Shown: positions 42,044 to 53,759, counted from the first letter of the stretch. The stretch is 64,000 nucleotides of DNA from Euglena gracilis (GCA_039621445.1 CP154956.1:55459419-55523418); one strand, 5' to 3'. Numbers and translations: made by a program. Notes: generated from the letters alone by a model not told the origin.

Positions 42044-43150
42044 GGCGTGGGCGGCCCGATACCTAGTCCATAACAGCGAGCCGCGGGCCCGGAAGGGTCC
42101 TCAGGGTGCTGCGCGGAAGAGGGGAGGCCTTCGGAACGGCAGCACCCGATAGCAACCGTGAATTAACACGGTGCCGTGGGACTCGCTAGTCGGCCATCAG
42201 GTCGGGCGGCCTTCAGGGTGCGGCGCATTTGCAGCAGCGTTTCGCTATACCCCGGGGGAACGTGGCCTGGTGGTGGTACAGGGGCGACGGCCCTCACCTA
42301 GCCTTGGGCACCAGATTACTGGGGCTGCACCCAAGGTGAACAGGCAAGGCTGGTGAAAACGGTCAAAGTTCGTATGCACCCGGCAGGGGGCTGCGGATCA
42401 GACCGTCGGTTCTCCCCCGGGGAAACCTGGGTGGCCCAGCGGGGCCTCTGGCCCCTTCTGGGTGGCACCGGAGTGTGGCGCACCGGTGCCGAGGATCGCT
42501 ATCGACTGGGGCACCAGCCGGTCACCTAAACGCGGTCGATGCTGATGAGGCAACCACGCATGGTGGCTCAATGTACAGTCAGGCCCATGTGAGCCCCCGG
42601 AGAAGCCAAAGCGCCTTGGGGTGAGCATGGCCTCGGGACAAAGGTGCTCCATGAAAAGTGGCGGCGCACGGCGCATAACGACACACCGAGGCCCGAGGGT
42701 GGCATGGTGGGAGGAGACCTGGGTGACCCTCGCGATCCCTTCTCCACTCACCCGGACAGAAAACCTTTGAGACGTGGAAGCCGGTGGTGGAGGGTGCCAA
42801 GGGCCATGACTCGCCGTCCACCATCGGTTTGGGTGCCCTTGAGGCCTTGACCAGCCTGACCCACCTCACAAAAGTCCTAGTCCAAATGCCATGGAAAGGT
42901 TCCAGCCCAGGGGTGCAACTAGCCCTCAGGGAGGGTGGAGCCCCGAAGGAATAAGCGTGCTACGGGGGCATGGGACAAGAAGCGCGCTCCTTGATGACCC
43001 TCCCCAAGGCCCTTCTGGGCCAGCGGGAAGGGTGGCAACGGCGGGCCGCAGAAGCAGACATTTGGCAAGGCCTGTCCTTCACACTTATCAGAGAAATCAG
43101 CAGACAGCTCGTTTGGAGCTTGTATTCTTCCAAGGATAAGATCACCGTGT
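42044..43150 (+). other. Probable LINE 3' untranslated region
   Basis: About 1.1 kb without the C/G runs found elsewhere, GC-rich and even in composition, continuing directly after the LINE stop. No ORF has a domain. The 3' end of the element is not defined; no poly-A tail was seen. Confidence 0.4.
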
Positions 43151-43154
43151 CTTC

Positions 43155-44590
43155 CGCCCACTCACCATATTCTGTCTGAAGGCCTTTGAGGACAAACTCT
43201 CAACCAAATAACCAACCTTGAACTCTCACCTGCTATGTTTGCACCCCAAGGTCAGATTACAAAATGAGCAAAGAACACACAACCCAGTAACCCCTGGTTA
43301 CCCCTTGAGCAGAGCCACACGCCGAGCCAAAGACAAATCAATGGGTCACATAGACGCGCAGAGAAGCAAAACACAACAGAAGCCAAAACCCGACACAAAC
43401 ACACCATCCTGTGGCAAAAGAGGTACAAACGCCCCCCTCCCCGCCCAATATATATATTGAAGGTGCCCTTTGCTCATCTTCCGCTAACCACTGACCTCCG
43501 CACCCTGAACAAGTATCACTCAGCACTCTTCTCCTCTGTACATCACACCCACAGTATAAGCTACCCGCGACCTGTGGCGGCACAGGGAGTCACAAGGGGG
43601 TTCCTCTTGTGGCGAGGGCCAAAAGAGACGTTTCCCTGGGCCCGGGGCACGGTTTGGGTGAATCTTCAAAAAAAACCTTCAGTGTGGTGTGGGATGATTA
43701 TGATGAAAGTGCACGGTTCTGAAATGAAGTGGAAATACATGAACCTTTTCGAACTTATTGCGTTGTGGAAAGAGGGTTAGTATCACCACGTGCAGTCCAC
43801 TCAGGCCTTTGCTCTGAACAAATCCACACTATATCGAGCAGAGGCCTGCCTGCAACATGACAGGCCCTTGGTGGGGCTACTTTTTAAGCTACTGGCGCCT
43901 GGTGGGATCCCAAGTTTCAAGTTTGAAGACAGATTTCACAGACATTTTATCCTTAGATGCTGGCTGATTTTTGTTTCTTGCCTTCTTTATTTGTTGTTCA
44001 ACAAATGTTCTTGCCCAAGGAAACCAAAAATTGGGGGAGAAGTTTTTCATTCTGGAAAACGGCCCAAATTTTGCAAAAAAAATGTGAAATGCAAAATTTT
44101 GGGCCCCAATTTTTTGCATTTCACTTTTTTTTCCAATGTCATGGTATTCTGATTCATTCAGATTTGCTTTTCATTGGGTTGATTCACATCTTGTGGCCAT
44201 TTTTGGGCCAGATTTGGTGGCCAGTTTTGGCCCAAAGGTCGTGGCCAGTTTTGACAGGCCCTGGTTTAGTGACCGAAAAATATTTTGGAAAGTGAACATC
44301 AAAATTGTTTTTTTCTTTTTTGAAGTTTGTCTCCGAAGGTAGATAGGTGCCTGACTTGTATGGCCTTCCCATGCTACCATCCCATCGCTGCCCACAATAA
44401 AAAATGCATAGGTTGCGAGTGTGGTATGCAACCATCCCATCGCTGCGTCGCAATAAAAATGTATAGGTTGTGAGTGTGGAGGGGGGTGCGTGCGCACGCG
44501 TGACGCAACTACATCGTCCAAATTAAACACCAAATATGGGGAAACATAAGCATTCAAATAAGTGAGGCAGGTATGTTACATGAGCATTGT
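43155..44590. other. No gene recognised
   Basis: A TATATATAT word at 43450-43459 precedes an open region without homopolymers (43460-43900), but no domain or splice site pair was convincing. Confidence 0.35.
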
Positions 44591-44594
44591 CATG

Positions 44595-44790
44595 TGGGTG
44601 TGTGTGTGTGTGGGTGGGTGGGTGGGTGGGTGGGTGGGTGGGTGTGGATGGTTGGGTGGGTGGGTGGGTGGGTGGGTGGGTGGGTTGGTGTGTGTGTGTG
44701 TGTGGGTGGGTGGGTGGGTGGGTGGGTAGGAGGGTGGGTGGGTGGGTTGGTGTGGGTGTGGGTGAGGGTCAGGGTGTGGGTGCGGGGGGG
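44595..44790 (+). repeat. (GGGT)n/(GTGT)n microsatellite
   Basis: Long GGGTGGGTGGGTG tracts broken by GTGTGTGTG blocks (44598-44615, 44687-44705). The G-rich strand could form quadruplexes. Gly/Trp/Val frames here are by-products. Confidence 0.95.
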
Positions 44791-44794
44791 GGGT

Positions 44795-46620
44795 ATATGT
44801 GTGTGTGCGCCTGTGGTGCGGTTGGTGTGTGCGGCTTGGAAGAACCAAGTTTCGTGCTTTCAGGGTGTGCAACGCGTACAACGGAAGTGAAAAATTGCGA
44901 ACCTCATAATTTCTCTTTCACCAATCTTCGCTTGACCAGAGAAATGGCGATTTTTTTTTAGCTGCCAGGCCAGGCCATTTGGCTGCTGGGCTGGGCCGGG
45001 CTGGGCCGTCGGGCATGAGAGCAAAGAGCCAACGTTAGTTGCCGCCCCCCCCCCCCCAAATGGTGTGGGAGTGCCCGGACTTTCTTCCAAAGATGGCAAA
45101 AGAATTCCAGCACATTTTCCGGCACTGCACACTAGAAATGCCAAAAAAAACTGCTTTTTCAGCGTATGTTCATTTTTGAACATTTTGGGGTGTTTGGGTT
45201 TTTTTTCTACATGAGAAGATTGTCAAAGAATTCATTGTTTGATTTGTTTTCAAACAAAAACCAGGGTTTTTTGAACGATTTTGGTAATGGACTGATAGAA
45301 ATAGACCCTGGTTGCGTTGTTGTGAACGCAATGTTCGGATATTTGAGATGTGTTCGTTATTGGAAACCGATTGTCGCCGGCCTCCTTTTTGCCTGGAAAT
45401 GGCCGGGAAAACCTTTGGTTCTTTGGACAGTGAAGGGCGGGATGCTCTTTTCAAGTCCAATGCTGCGGCCAGGCCCAGGCAAATGCGGTCGCCTCACAGA
45501 TCAAAGAATTGTCATAGGAAGAACTCTCGAACAACGTCGCGACGTATGTTTTGGTTTTTTGCGCGCACTGGAGGAGGCAATGCGGGGTCTGCATTGGGAA
45601 AGCCCCTACCCAACGGATCAAATTTTGAAGAACTGGTGAATTTGCTTGAACTCTCCAAAACAGCCAAGGGGTCTTGCTTTGAGCAGCCCCTCCCTCCCCC
45701 ATAACTCACGGCGGCTTCCTCGCGAGATTTTCTGCGGTGTTCTGCCAGGGAGGTAAGTAAGTACCAGGCAGGGGAACGGGGGAATGAATGGTTTCGGGGG
45801 GGGAGTGGAGGGGGTACCGACAAAGGGAGCAACAGAAGAGCACTGGTGACACAGCAAACTGGGCCAGAAGCGAAGTTAGAGCCAGCCATAAACAGAAAAG
45901 CAGCCTTTGTGCAACTAAGGGGGGGCACCGGCTGTCATAGCCGCAGAAGGGGCCTCGGCCCAAGCTGACGGAGCGCTCGCTGACGCTCGTTACCAGTTTG
46001 CCGATTACCCAATTGGGGGGAGGGACTTTAAAACGGACCTATTCAGCCGAAAATCATACAGCCAGCCACATCGCACCAGCGGCCGGGATTTAATGGGAGC
46101 TGCCCAACCATGAAAAATCTTGCTTCAGAATTTTCAAGTCCTCGGGGACAACCGCCCGGAGAGGAAGGGTCACCGAGCACGCGGCCGGCAGACTCGTACT
46201 CCCTCCAGGAAGACCGGGGCGGGACACCAAGGGCGAAGCACAAACACCAAGCGAGGCCAGTCGTACCCCCGCGAGGCTAGCCGACCTGGGAGGAAGGTAC
46301 ACCGAGGGCGACGCGCAGAAACATTGTTAGCCTTGTTTGCCGGCTGTTTGAATGTGCATTTTGTTTTCGGTAGGTTAAGCTTTTCCCCTTTAGTGCTGCG
46401 ATTTTGCCGCCTGGCGCGTCTCTCCGGCGCGGACCATTCCTGGGAGTGGCACATTTCTAGAGCCCCATCGGGGATCGCCTTCTTTTCCGGAAAGATAGGG
46501 CGTGCTCTCGTCGTGTTTTTGCATTATCCAAAATGTCCCTTCCTACCCTCTCGGTCTTCCGCGGGGGTCACCGCACGTCCCCCAAGAGAGACGTTCACCC
46601 CCAGGAGGGAGGCCCCACCT
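44795..46620. other. No gene recognised
   Basis: 45300-45700 and 46090-46600 are fairly free of homopolymers and have plus-strand frames of 130-170 codons without any recognised domain. GGGCTGGGCCGGGCTGGGCC (44988-45010) resembles the GC arms of the 13-kb foldback element. Confidence 0.4.
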
Positions 46621-47351
46621 AAAAAATGTTGACACCTTGGGCTCCGCACTTTGCCCTTGTGATGCCATGCTTGCTCGCCGGCGGTCTGTCTTGTGGATTG
46701 CGTTGGGCTAAGAGTCCCTGCTTAGTGCCTTTTTCTCGCCGGAGTAGGCTGATTCCTAATATGTTCTTCGACAACCAGAAGAAAGGAACCAAGTTGAAAA
46801 TAGGATGAGTTTCGACAAGAGCAATAAACATCACGTCAATATCCACAAACAGACGTACCAGACGAACATCAATTGAAAAACCAACTATCGAAATCAATTT
46901 GGATTCAATGAACAATGAATTATCAAAGAAATTGAAGCCATACGGTCGGTGTGAAAGAACAGAGGTGGCCGCGGCAAGTGGAGGACCTGAAGGTGCGGAC
47001 GAGACGTGGCGAACCGTGGCTGCACCTGCCCCCACCCTTTCGACAAAAACCTCACCCAAATGAAACACCCAGTCCCTGGACCCTTGAGGCCCGAAAGCCC
47101 AGGAATCAGAAGCCACAGCAAGCCCCATCCCCCAAAGGGCAACAGAGAATGGGGACCAATGTCGTCAAATTTGTCGAGACGGGATAACCTTTGCAGCCCA
47201 GTCGCCAGGGCCAAGTCCCACAATGGCGACCAAGAGCCAAAACACACCCAGGCCAGAACCTCGGAAAACGGAATCAATGCCAAGGGGGACTTCACGACAA
47301 GGGCCATGGAGGCCAATTCTGCAAGCAGCTACCCTGTGGAAGGGGTAGAAA

Positions 47352-48053
47352 ATGTCTGTGAAAGACCCCCCAATTTTTCTAACACCACACCCCCTACCGA
47401 GGGGAAGAGAGGGGGGCACTGCAGCCCCCCCCGGACAACTTCAAGGAATGGATGTCAGAGCCAGGGAGGCCAGAAATATACCGAATGCCGTCGAGGCCAG
47501 AATTATATCTAAGGAGGCCATTCTCAAGTGGCAGGCCAGATTCAACCGCAAGGCTATGGCAGCGAAGAATTGCAAGGCCACGGAGGCCATACACACCAGC
47601 GCAATGGGGCCCAAAGGGGTGGTCCAGATTTGGTCCCGCAGAAGCCAAGGTGCAGTCTCCATGCAAATCCCAACAGCCCCAGGAGGACGGCCCCGAGGGG
47701 CCAAAGGAGGACAAGCAGGTAACCCCCCAGAGCATTTAGTTCAGCCCATGAAAGGGGGACATTCAAAACAACAGAGAACCCTCATAGGCCCCCCAACGGC
47801 AACACCAATGATACAGTGTAGACCCATAGAGAGTGTGAGAGACAGTGGAAAAGCATGCACATCCCCCGAAGAAAAGACATCCTTGCAAAAAGATCAACAA
47901 CACACCCTAGGGGTGAAATGTCCAACACCCCTGACCAAGCTCCCAGAAAATAATCTGATTGGGCACACAAATTCCATGAACACCCCCCTGAGGGGGCGGA
48001 ACAAAAAAAACCCAGTCAGGTTAAAACCCATTCTTCATGTGAAAGTGGTGTGA
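47352..48053 (+). CDS. DIRS gag-like fragment
   Basis: An open frame of 233 codons rich in Ala/Lys/Gln with a repeated 12-nt word 'aaggccatggagg' and its variants giving KAMAA, KATEAI and similar. It is the middle of the protein encoded intact on the minus strand at 60509-61137. A C8 run at 47425-47432 shifts it out of frame with the upstream part (47006-47512), whereas the other copy has C7. Likely a nucleic-acid-binding capsid-type protein, by position in the element only. Confidence 0.5.
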   Translation: MSVKDPPIFLTPHPLPRGREGGTAAPPGQLQGMDVRAREARNIPNAVEARIISKEAILKWQARFNRKAMAAKNCKATEAIHTSAMGPKGVVQIWSRRSQGAVSMQIPTAPGGRPRGAKGGQAGNPPEHLVQPMKGGHSKQQRTLIGPPTATPMIQCRPIESVRDSGKACTSPEEKTSLQKDQQHTLGVKCPTPLTKLPENNLIGHTNSMNTPLRGRNKKNPVRLKPILHVKVV

Positions 48054-48214
48054 AAGGTGAAAGTGGTGTGACATGGTGTGGGGGCAAAAAGCTTTCAGGT
48101 TCGCATCACCTTCAAAATCCCATTTTGCCATCATTTTTAAAATAAAAATAAATGAGTAGAACTTGCGCAAATGAGGGCATTGCCTGAATGTAAAAAAAAT
48201 CTGTCCAAGCACGT

Positions 48215-48589
48215 TCAATGAAAAATCCACAAGGAAAACGGCCCAAAAAAGGAGCATTTTTTTGGCAAAATCCAGACCACTTCGGGAAAAAAAAAGGGTT
48301 TCCTGCATCCTCCGACAATCATCAAGTCCCCCCATGTGTGCACAAATCCGTCTGCAACCACGTGCCCAAACCCAAGCAAAAACCTGGTTAGCCCGAGCGT
48401 AAATCCATGGCAAAATCCTTGTGCAAACCTCCGCACCAATCTGTGTGCACATCTGTCAGCTAATCTATGTGCAATCCTGTGCGCTGGCCGGTGCGCAAAA
48501 CCGTCCACTGACCGCTGATTTGTGTGCCCTGTATGGCTCGCCGTCATGCAAACCCGTGTGCCTGCTAACCCATGAGATAACACGTGCAA
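48215..48589 (-). CDS. Conserved repeat-peptide ORF in inverted arm (doubtful)
   Basis: A minus frame with HRPAHRIAHRLADRCAHRL built on degenerate 12-nt repeats. The counterpart on the other arm (59846-60112, plus) keeps nearly the same peptide. Retention may merely reflect recent duplication. No family known. Confidence 0.2.
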   Translation of the reverse strand: MHVLSHGLAGTRVCMTASHTGHTNQRSVDGFAHRPAHRIAHRLADRCAHRLVRRFAQGFCHGFTLGLTRFLLGFGHVVADGFVHTWGDLMIVGGCRKPFFFPEVVWILPKKCSFFGPFSLWIFH

Positions 48590-48910
48590 ACAACCATATG
48601 CACAGTACGAGCTGAAGGTTTTTTAGGAGTAGGATCAGGTTTGGGATCGGCGAGGCAAAAATTGATTCAATTTGGGGACAAAGTTGGGCTGAAGGGCTGA
48701 GAGCCAGCGCCGAAACTTGGTGGTCCTGCGGGGATAAAAGTTAGGCTATTACATTTTATGAGTTAATGGGCTATCGGATTTACAGCCTCTTATGTATACA
48801 ACAAACAATTTAAATACCTGGACATGCCCGTTCAGCAGGCATAAATGTGTGCGGCAGACGGGAGATCCTACGGAGGTGGGTCGCCGGCGCATAGTACCAA
48901 GCCAAGTATC

Positions 48911-48983
48911 GCTGCAGTAGCTTATTAGGTAAGGCACTGGGCTCACACGCGGGAGGTCGTGGGTTTGAGACCCAGGTCCCGCC
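48911..48983 (+). repeat. tRNA-like sequence, probable SINE head
   Basis: An A-box (TAGCTTATTAGG, from 48918) and a B-box (GGGTTTGAGACCC, 48961-48973) stand at tRNA spacing, with TCACAC in the anticodon-loop position (CAC, Val-like). Flanking acceptor halves (GCTGCAG and GTCCCGC) do not pair, and the anticodon stem is poor. This points to a tRNA-derived SINE promoter rather than a working tRNA gene. Confidence 0.5.
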
Positions 48984-48989
48984 ACGTGA

Positions 48990-50145
48990 GTCCTTATCGA
49001 TCACGTACGGGCAGAGGGCGTCGATCGGCGCATGCGGCTGCGCACGTGGACGAACGTTGATCGGTCGTATTACCACGAGCGTGGGCCCTCGCTAGCGGAC
49101 GAGCCACTGCAAGAAGTATGAGCTGCCCCGTGGCTGTCCAACGGCGGGTGGCTAAACCTACATACAATAGACAGAACCATTTGAAGGTACAAAGACCAGC
49201 GTGTGCAGAAACAGATAAGACATACTCACAACACTTGTGCAACGTAAGGGTAGGAATGTGCAGGAGTGGTTGGGGCGGTGGGTGGTGAATGGTGGCGGGG
49301 AGAGTCGGGAAGACTCCTTTGTGTGAAGACACCCCAATAATGGAAATATAGGCCAATTCTTAAGTCCAGGTTCCGGCGCCAGGGGTTGATGGAGCAAAAA
49401 GGGGGTCTCTTGTAATCCATTGCTAAGGAAGGTCGGGGGGGGGTGAGGTAGCCGAAGCAAACTTTTCATGAGGCAAGGGCAGGGTTGACATTTTTTTGTT
49501 TTTTTAAAAGAAAACAGAAAATGTTTTCTAAAAAAATACAAAAAGATTTTTTTTGAAAAAGTAAAAATTGACCTTTTGCCTTGCGAAATCGCCTTTTTGA
49601 GGAATTTTTTTCAGGGGGGTTTTGGGTCACGGGGGGGTCACGGGGAGAGGGGTCACGGGATAAAACCACATTTTCGGTGGCCAAATTAGGAATATTTTGT
49701 TTTGTAAGTAAATAAGTATTTTGACCCCAAATTAGGCATCACCATTCCAAATTCTGCAAAATTTGTGACTCAAAATTAGGAACATGAATATTTAGTCAAA
49801 TTAGGCATCACCGGACGAGTTTTTTTTTCAGAAAAAAATTGACGAAAAGGGTCTTAGGTCGGTTCAGGGGTAGGGGTCGCGGGAGGTATACCCCCTCTAA
49901 AGTTCTTTTTATGTTTGTAAATATTTTGAAACATGTGTTTTTTAGTGCAAAAAAAACATGCTTTAAACCCCCACCAAAAAAACAGAAAATGAATGCTGCA
50001 GAAATAAAGAAATGAACTTTGCTTAAAAAAAAAACATTGGAAAAAGTTTTCCCCCAATCCACATCCACGACGTTTTTTTTATTATAAAAAACATGTTTTT
50101 TTGTTTAAAAAAAAAGCCATCTTCATTGGTCAGGGGGGAGTCACC
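48990..50145. other. No gene; (GGTCACGGGGG)n at 49620-49660
   Basis: Contains another GGTCACGGGG minisatellite piece, 'aattaggcatcac' words (49730, 49797) and an AAAACATGTTTT palindrome (50088-50102). Confidence 0.45.
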
Positions 50146-50149
50146 TGGG

Positions 50150-51360
50150 GTTGTGGATGTATCCCCATTGATTTTCGTTCCATGGCTGATCCAGTCCATC
50201 GGCAATGCCTGATACGCAAAGCTTGTGAACTCCCGACGTTCGCTTTGAAAAAAGATATCCATCTGACACCGGTCCCACACAGGTTTTTGGAAGAGTGTGT
50301 TTGGATGTGCTTTCGATGCCGAACACCACATGGCTTGGACAGCCGTATGATTGTTGTCCGCTGAGTGTCGATCGGTTGACGGGGAGTATGACAGCGTGGC
50401 CCACGACGAAACAGGGCCTGACTGGTGAAATTGCAGCCGACCTGTTGTTGACTGCGAGGTGGGGTGAAGTGGGTGTGCCTAGCATTTTCACCAGTGACCA
50501 AGGCAAACAGTTTGTGAGCCAATGGTTTGTGACTTTATGCACCCGCCTTGGGATTAGGGCGCACCGGCCACAAGCGTATGGACGGGCCGAAGTATGTGGC
50601 CGCGCTCTACAGCTGACTTTGCACAAGATGCACTGTGCCAACGGCATCAAGTGGGATTCAGCATGATGTGGTGGGGGTGTTTGTTGTTTGTCCGTATGAG
50701 CTGCTTTTGGGGCGACAAAGGCACCTGGCAAGAATCCCTTGGCAGCCGGTGCGGGGGTGTCGTGAAGTGGGTCGATTGGAGGCCGTCGAAAAAAAAATGG
50801 CAGAAGCCGTTAATGAAGCCCTTCAGAAAGTGCAAAATAGGGTGAACAACAAGCGAAAGCCAAAAGCCCCATTCGAAGATGGGTCTGGGGTGTTGCTGTT
50901 GTACCTTGAGAAGGTGGTGGTCGCAGAATCGAAGGATGCGGAAGGGGCATTTCCAAGTGGTTCAACGAGTCGGGGAGGCAAGTTAGCAAATCCGCACGGA
51001 CTGGAGCGTTTTGTATGCCGTTCACCAGGACGAACTCAAACGGTGCGTATGGGAGATGGATCTGGGTGAATCCTACCCCCTTATGTCCGTGTGTCCGACC
51101 CCGCCGAGCAGCAGGTTGTGGTGCCTGTAGGTAATCGCATTTTGGACTGGACCATGGATTTGAGTTTGACACTCGTTGGACGAAACGAGAGAATGTTTTT
51201 TTTGGCATGGGAGCCGGAGTCGGGCTGTTTTGTGTGCGGCTGTCCCGATCTTTGGCTTGCTTATTTTAAAACAAAACACATTAATTTGGATCTCCACGAA
51301 GTGGTTGAGTCAGTGGCCACAGCCCCTGATTTCCCCTCTGATCCCTCCGAAGATGAGGAG
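50150..51360 (+). pseudogene. Ty3/gypsy integrase and C-terminal tail
   Basis: The integrase core is open from 50295: LDVLSMP with the first Asp at 50304, VDRLTG, TSDQGKQFVSQW with Asp at 50496, and GRAEVCGRAL with Glu at 50589. A frame change near 50650 leads to CPYELLLGRQRHL, then EVGRLEAVEKKMAEAVNEAL, a linker and KLANPHGLERFV, the usual integrase C-terminal segment. An in-frame TGA (51067) interrupts it, and the frame continues to TGA at 51361 with an acidic end (PSDPSEDEE). Asp-to-Glu spacing is 30 residues rather than the usual 35, so five residues are probably missing before the Glu. RT and protease are absent upstream: a 3' fragment. Confidence 0.85.
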
Positions 51361-51388
51361 TGAGGACCGGGGGGGATCACACATCTCG

Positions 51389-51398
51389 AAGAGGGGAG
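51389..51398 (+). other. Polypurine tract and start of a 3' LTR
   Basis: AAGAGGGGAG is followed by TGGTAGCGTG, about 28 bp after the stop of the integrase frame. The same kind of tract precedes the LTRs at 31858 and 34057. The LTR's far end and a 5' partner were not found. Confidence 0.6.
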
Positions 51399-51399
51399 T

Positions 51400-52665
51400 G
51401 GTAGCGTGAAAAGAAGACCTCCGGAGCCCCCCGGGGGGGGGGCAGGCTTTTAGCACCCCAGGGGGGGGGGAGGCAGATTTTCGTCCCCTGGGTGAGGGGA
51501 GGGGGGCGAGAATGACGCCCCTGAAGGCCCTGGGAGGAGCAGCATTCCATTTTTTGGGGAATATACGTCCCCGTCACGGACGAATGTGGATGATGGTGTG
51601 GGTGTTTATTTGTGGGAGAGGTGTTTTGTGCATCATTTCCTTCTCGGCCGAGCCCGTCTGTCCTTCCTCCTTGTCGTGTCCCAGGTCCATCACACGGGTG
51701 GTTTGAAAAAGTGCAACACTCTGGTGGAGGAGGTGGACAGAGCCGCCGCGGCGGAACGGGTATTGGAGAAGTGCCTGCCGCTTCACCGGGGCCGCGGGCG
51801 GTCGAACCGTAATGCTCTTGCTCAAAATCAGTCATTTCTTTTTGGTGTTGGTTATGCAAGAGGATTCCAGCCAACATCAGATTTTTTTTTGTGGAACCAA
51901 ATTAAATCGTTGGATTTGGTCAGGTTTTCTGGTCTCACAAGTGGGAGAGAGAGTTGTTTCAATTCCCCAGTCCACATGCAAGTCCCTTTCATCTGGATGC
52001 CTTTTGTGGCCGCAACACGTTTATTCTTGAGACCAGGTGGAATCCTTCTTATTTCTTTTTAAACCCCCTTACAAACCCATAAGTGCACACACCATGTTCC
52101 CGCCTGTGGGCGCACAAATTGTTTCAAAACGGCTTTTCGGCTTTTCGGCCGCAGTGAGCGTTGACAAAGCCGTGCTGAACGGCGAAGATGCTTTTTCTCC
52201 GGGCACGTTTGGCAGAAAAGCCGTTTAGCCGGCAGCACTGGCGCAAAAGCCGGCTCTCCATTTAAACTGAGGCCACCCCTTCTCCTCCCCGGCGATGTAG
52301 CAAAAAAAAATGCACATTTTCTTTGGTGTCGCCTTTTTTTAAAAACATGCTGGCTTTTCCTGTTTGATCCGACAGCAAATTTTGCAACCCCTCAACTAAC
52401 AAGGAAAAGCAACTCTCATCACAAAGGGTTCTGGACAAAAAGTGCGTGACAAAAGCGTTCTGGAATTCTGGGATAAAAGTGCGGGACATCTCAAGTGGGG
52501 AAGGGTTGCTTTCACTGCTGTGCCTCCGCCACTTTGTTCTACAACGAGTGCAGTATAAGCTCTTGAAAAGCAGAAGAATGTATCGTGTGCCTGCAGGTCG
52601 AATTGGGTAGTTGTTCAGAGCACGACCGCCAGTGAATTATGGGGTTATTTGAAGGAGTAGGGTTC
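51400..52665. other. LTR-derived or unassigned sequence
   Basis: Probably begins as the 3' LTR of the Ty3/gypsy fragment. At 52129-52226 'aaacggcttttc' faces 'gaaaagccgttt', another small foldback. No gene domain seen. Confidence 0.4.
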
Positions 52666-52674
52666 GGTGCGCTA

Positions 52675-52775
52675 ATGGCCAGGTTGTGCAGCATGGCCAT
52701 TTTGCGCATATGGGCATGTAGCGCAACATGGCCATGTAGCGCAACATGGCCATTTGCGCACCTAACCCTGCTCCT
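52675..52775 (+). repeat. CATGGCCATGTAGCGCAA minisatellite
   Basis: Three to four units of about 20 bp including the palindrome CATGGCCATG. Confidence 0.8.
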
Positions 52776-52959
52776 TCAATCACCCCGTAAAAACCGAATT
52801 GTAAAACTTTCACCGGCGGTCGTGCAGCGAACAAGTACCCCGAGTTGCACTGTTTATTGTTCAGCTCTCGGACAGGCAAAAAATTCCTCCACGAAAAAGA
52901 GGGGTCCAGAACGAAGAGGCTCACAACCATAATGGACCGAGCAAAACATGCATTGCACA

Positions 52960-53290
52960 CATGGTGGCCATCATGGGGCATCATGGGTCAGGATGGCCAT
53001 CCAGGGTTGTGATGACCATCAAGGTTCATGATGGACATCAGGGTCATGATGGGCACCACAGGTCATGATGGCCATCAGGGGGTCATCATGGCCATCGTGG
53101 ATATTAATGGGCATCAAGGGTCATGATGGCCATCATCCGTCAAGATGGCCATCATGGGTCATGGTGGCAATGTGGGTCAGGATGGCCTCCTTGGGTCATG
53201 TCATGATGACCATATGGGTCATGATGGCCATCATGGGTCATGATGGCCATCATGGGTCATAATGGCCATTATGGGTCATGCCATGATGAC
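52960..53290 (+). repeat. ATGGCCATCATGGGTCATG minisatellite
   Basis: About 15 degenerate 19-24 bp units. ATGGCCAT palindromes recur in most of them. Confidence 0.9.
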
Positions 53291-53514
53291 CATATGCACC
53301 TCGTGACAACCATGGACAGAAAAATGGCCCTAAACTGCTCCAAGGCCGGGGGGGGGGCGAAAAAACACAAATAAAGCAAATTTCCCCAAACTGGAAAAAC
53401 CAAATCCAACAGAAGCATTCTTTTCAAGAGCTTTGATGGAAGAAATTGAAAAGTCTCTTTACAATCAGGGGTTTTTTCAGACCGGGGGAGGGGGGGAGGG
53501 GATAGGCCACCACC

Positions 53515-53700
53515 CACCAAAATGGCGAAAAAATGAAAACAATTGCACCTTTTTCAAGTTTTTCGGCGCCAAAAAAGATATACCAACCAGCCCGTACCCC
53601 GTCTCCCCCCGTGGGGGGAGGGGGTTCAAGGGACCCACCGACCATACCCCCCCTCCCCCCCCCCGGGGAGGTGTCCAAGACTGAAAAAAACCCTGTTTCC
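53515..53700 (+). repeat. Dispersed repeat family C, copy 3
   Basis: 'tttttcggcgccaaaaaaga', 'ataccaaccagcccgtaccc', 'caagggacccaccgac' and 'gtccaagactgaaaaaaacc' match 7690-7900. Confidence 0.75.
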
Positions 53701-53759
53701 AATCTCCTGCGTTCATGGAGGAACCCATGGTCAGGGACCATACACCATTGTAGAACGGC

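Larger units (their letters stand above)
46626..48707 (+). mobile_element. DIRS-like element copy 1, 5' part
   Basis: 46630-46760 resembles 61145-61275 in order ('gggctccgcact', then 'cttNNtgcctttt', 'gccggagtNggNtgattcct'), so both are element 5' leaders. A gag segment follows (47134-48053), then a 0.65-kb segment to 48707. RT is absent. 47134-48707 is an inverted copy of 59728-61137. Confidence 0.6.
47134..48707 (+). repeat. Left arm of large inverted duplication
   Basis: Begins 'aaagggcaacagagaatggg' and ends 'gggctgaagggctgagagcc'. The inverse arm is 61137 down to 59728. The left arm has about 200 bp (between 'gcatttagtt' at 47743 and 'cccagaaaataatctg' at 47940) that the right arm lacks. 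Confidence 0.9.

Noticed and set aside
42044-42330. Possible rRNA-like GC-balanced sequence
   Set aside because: No recognisable conserved rRNA segments; position directly after the LINE stop explains it as 3' untranslated sequence.
44573-44961. Gly/Trp/Val-rich and Pro/His/Thr-rich frames
   Set aside because: Encoded by the (GGGT)n microsatellite.
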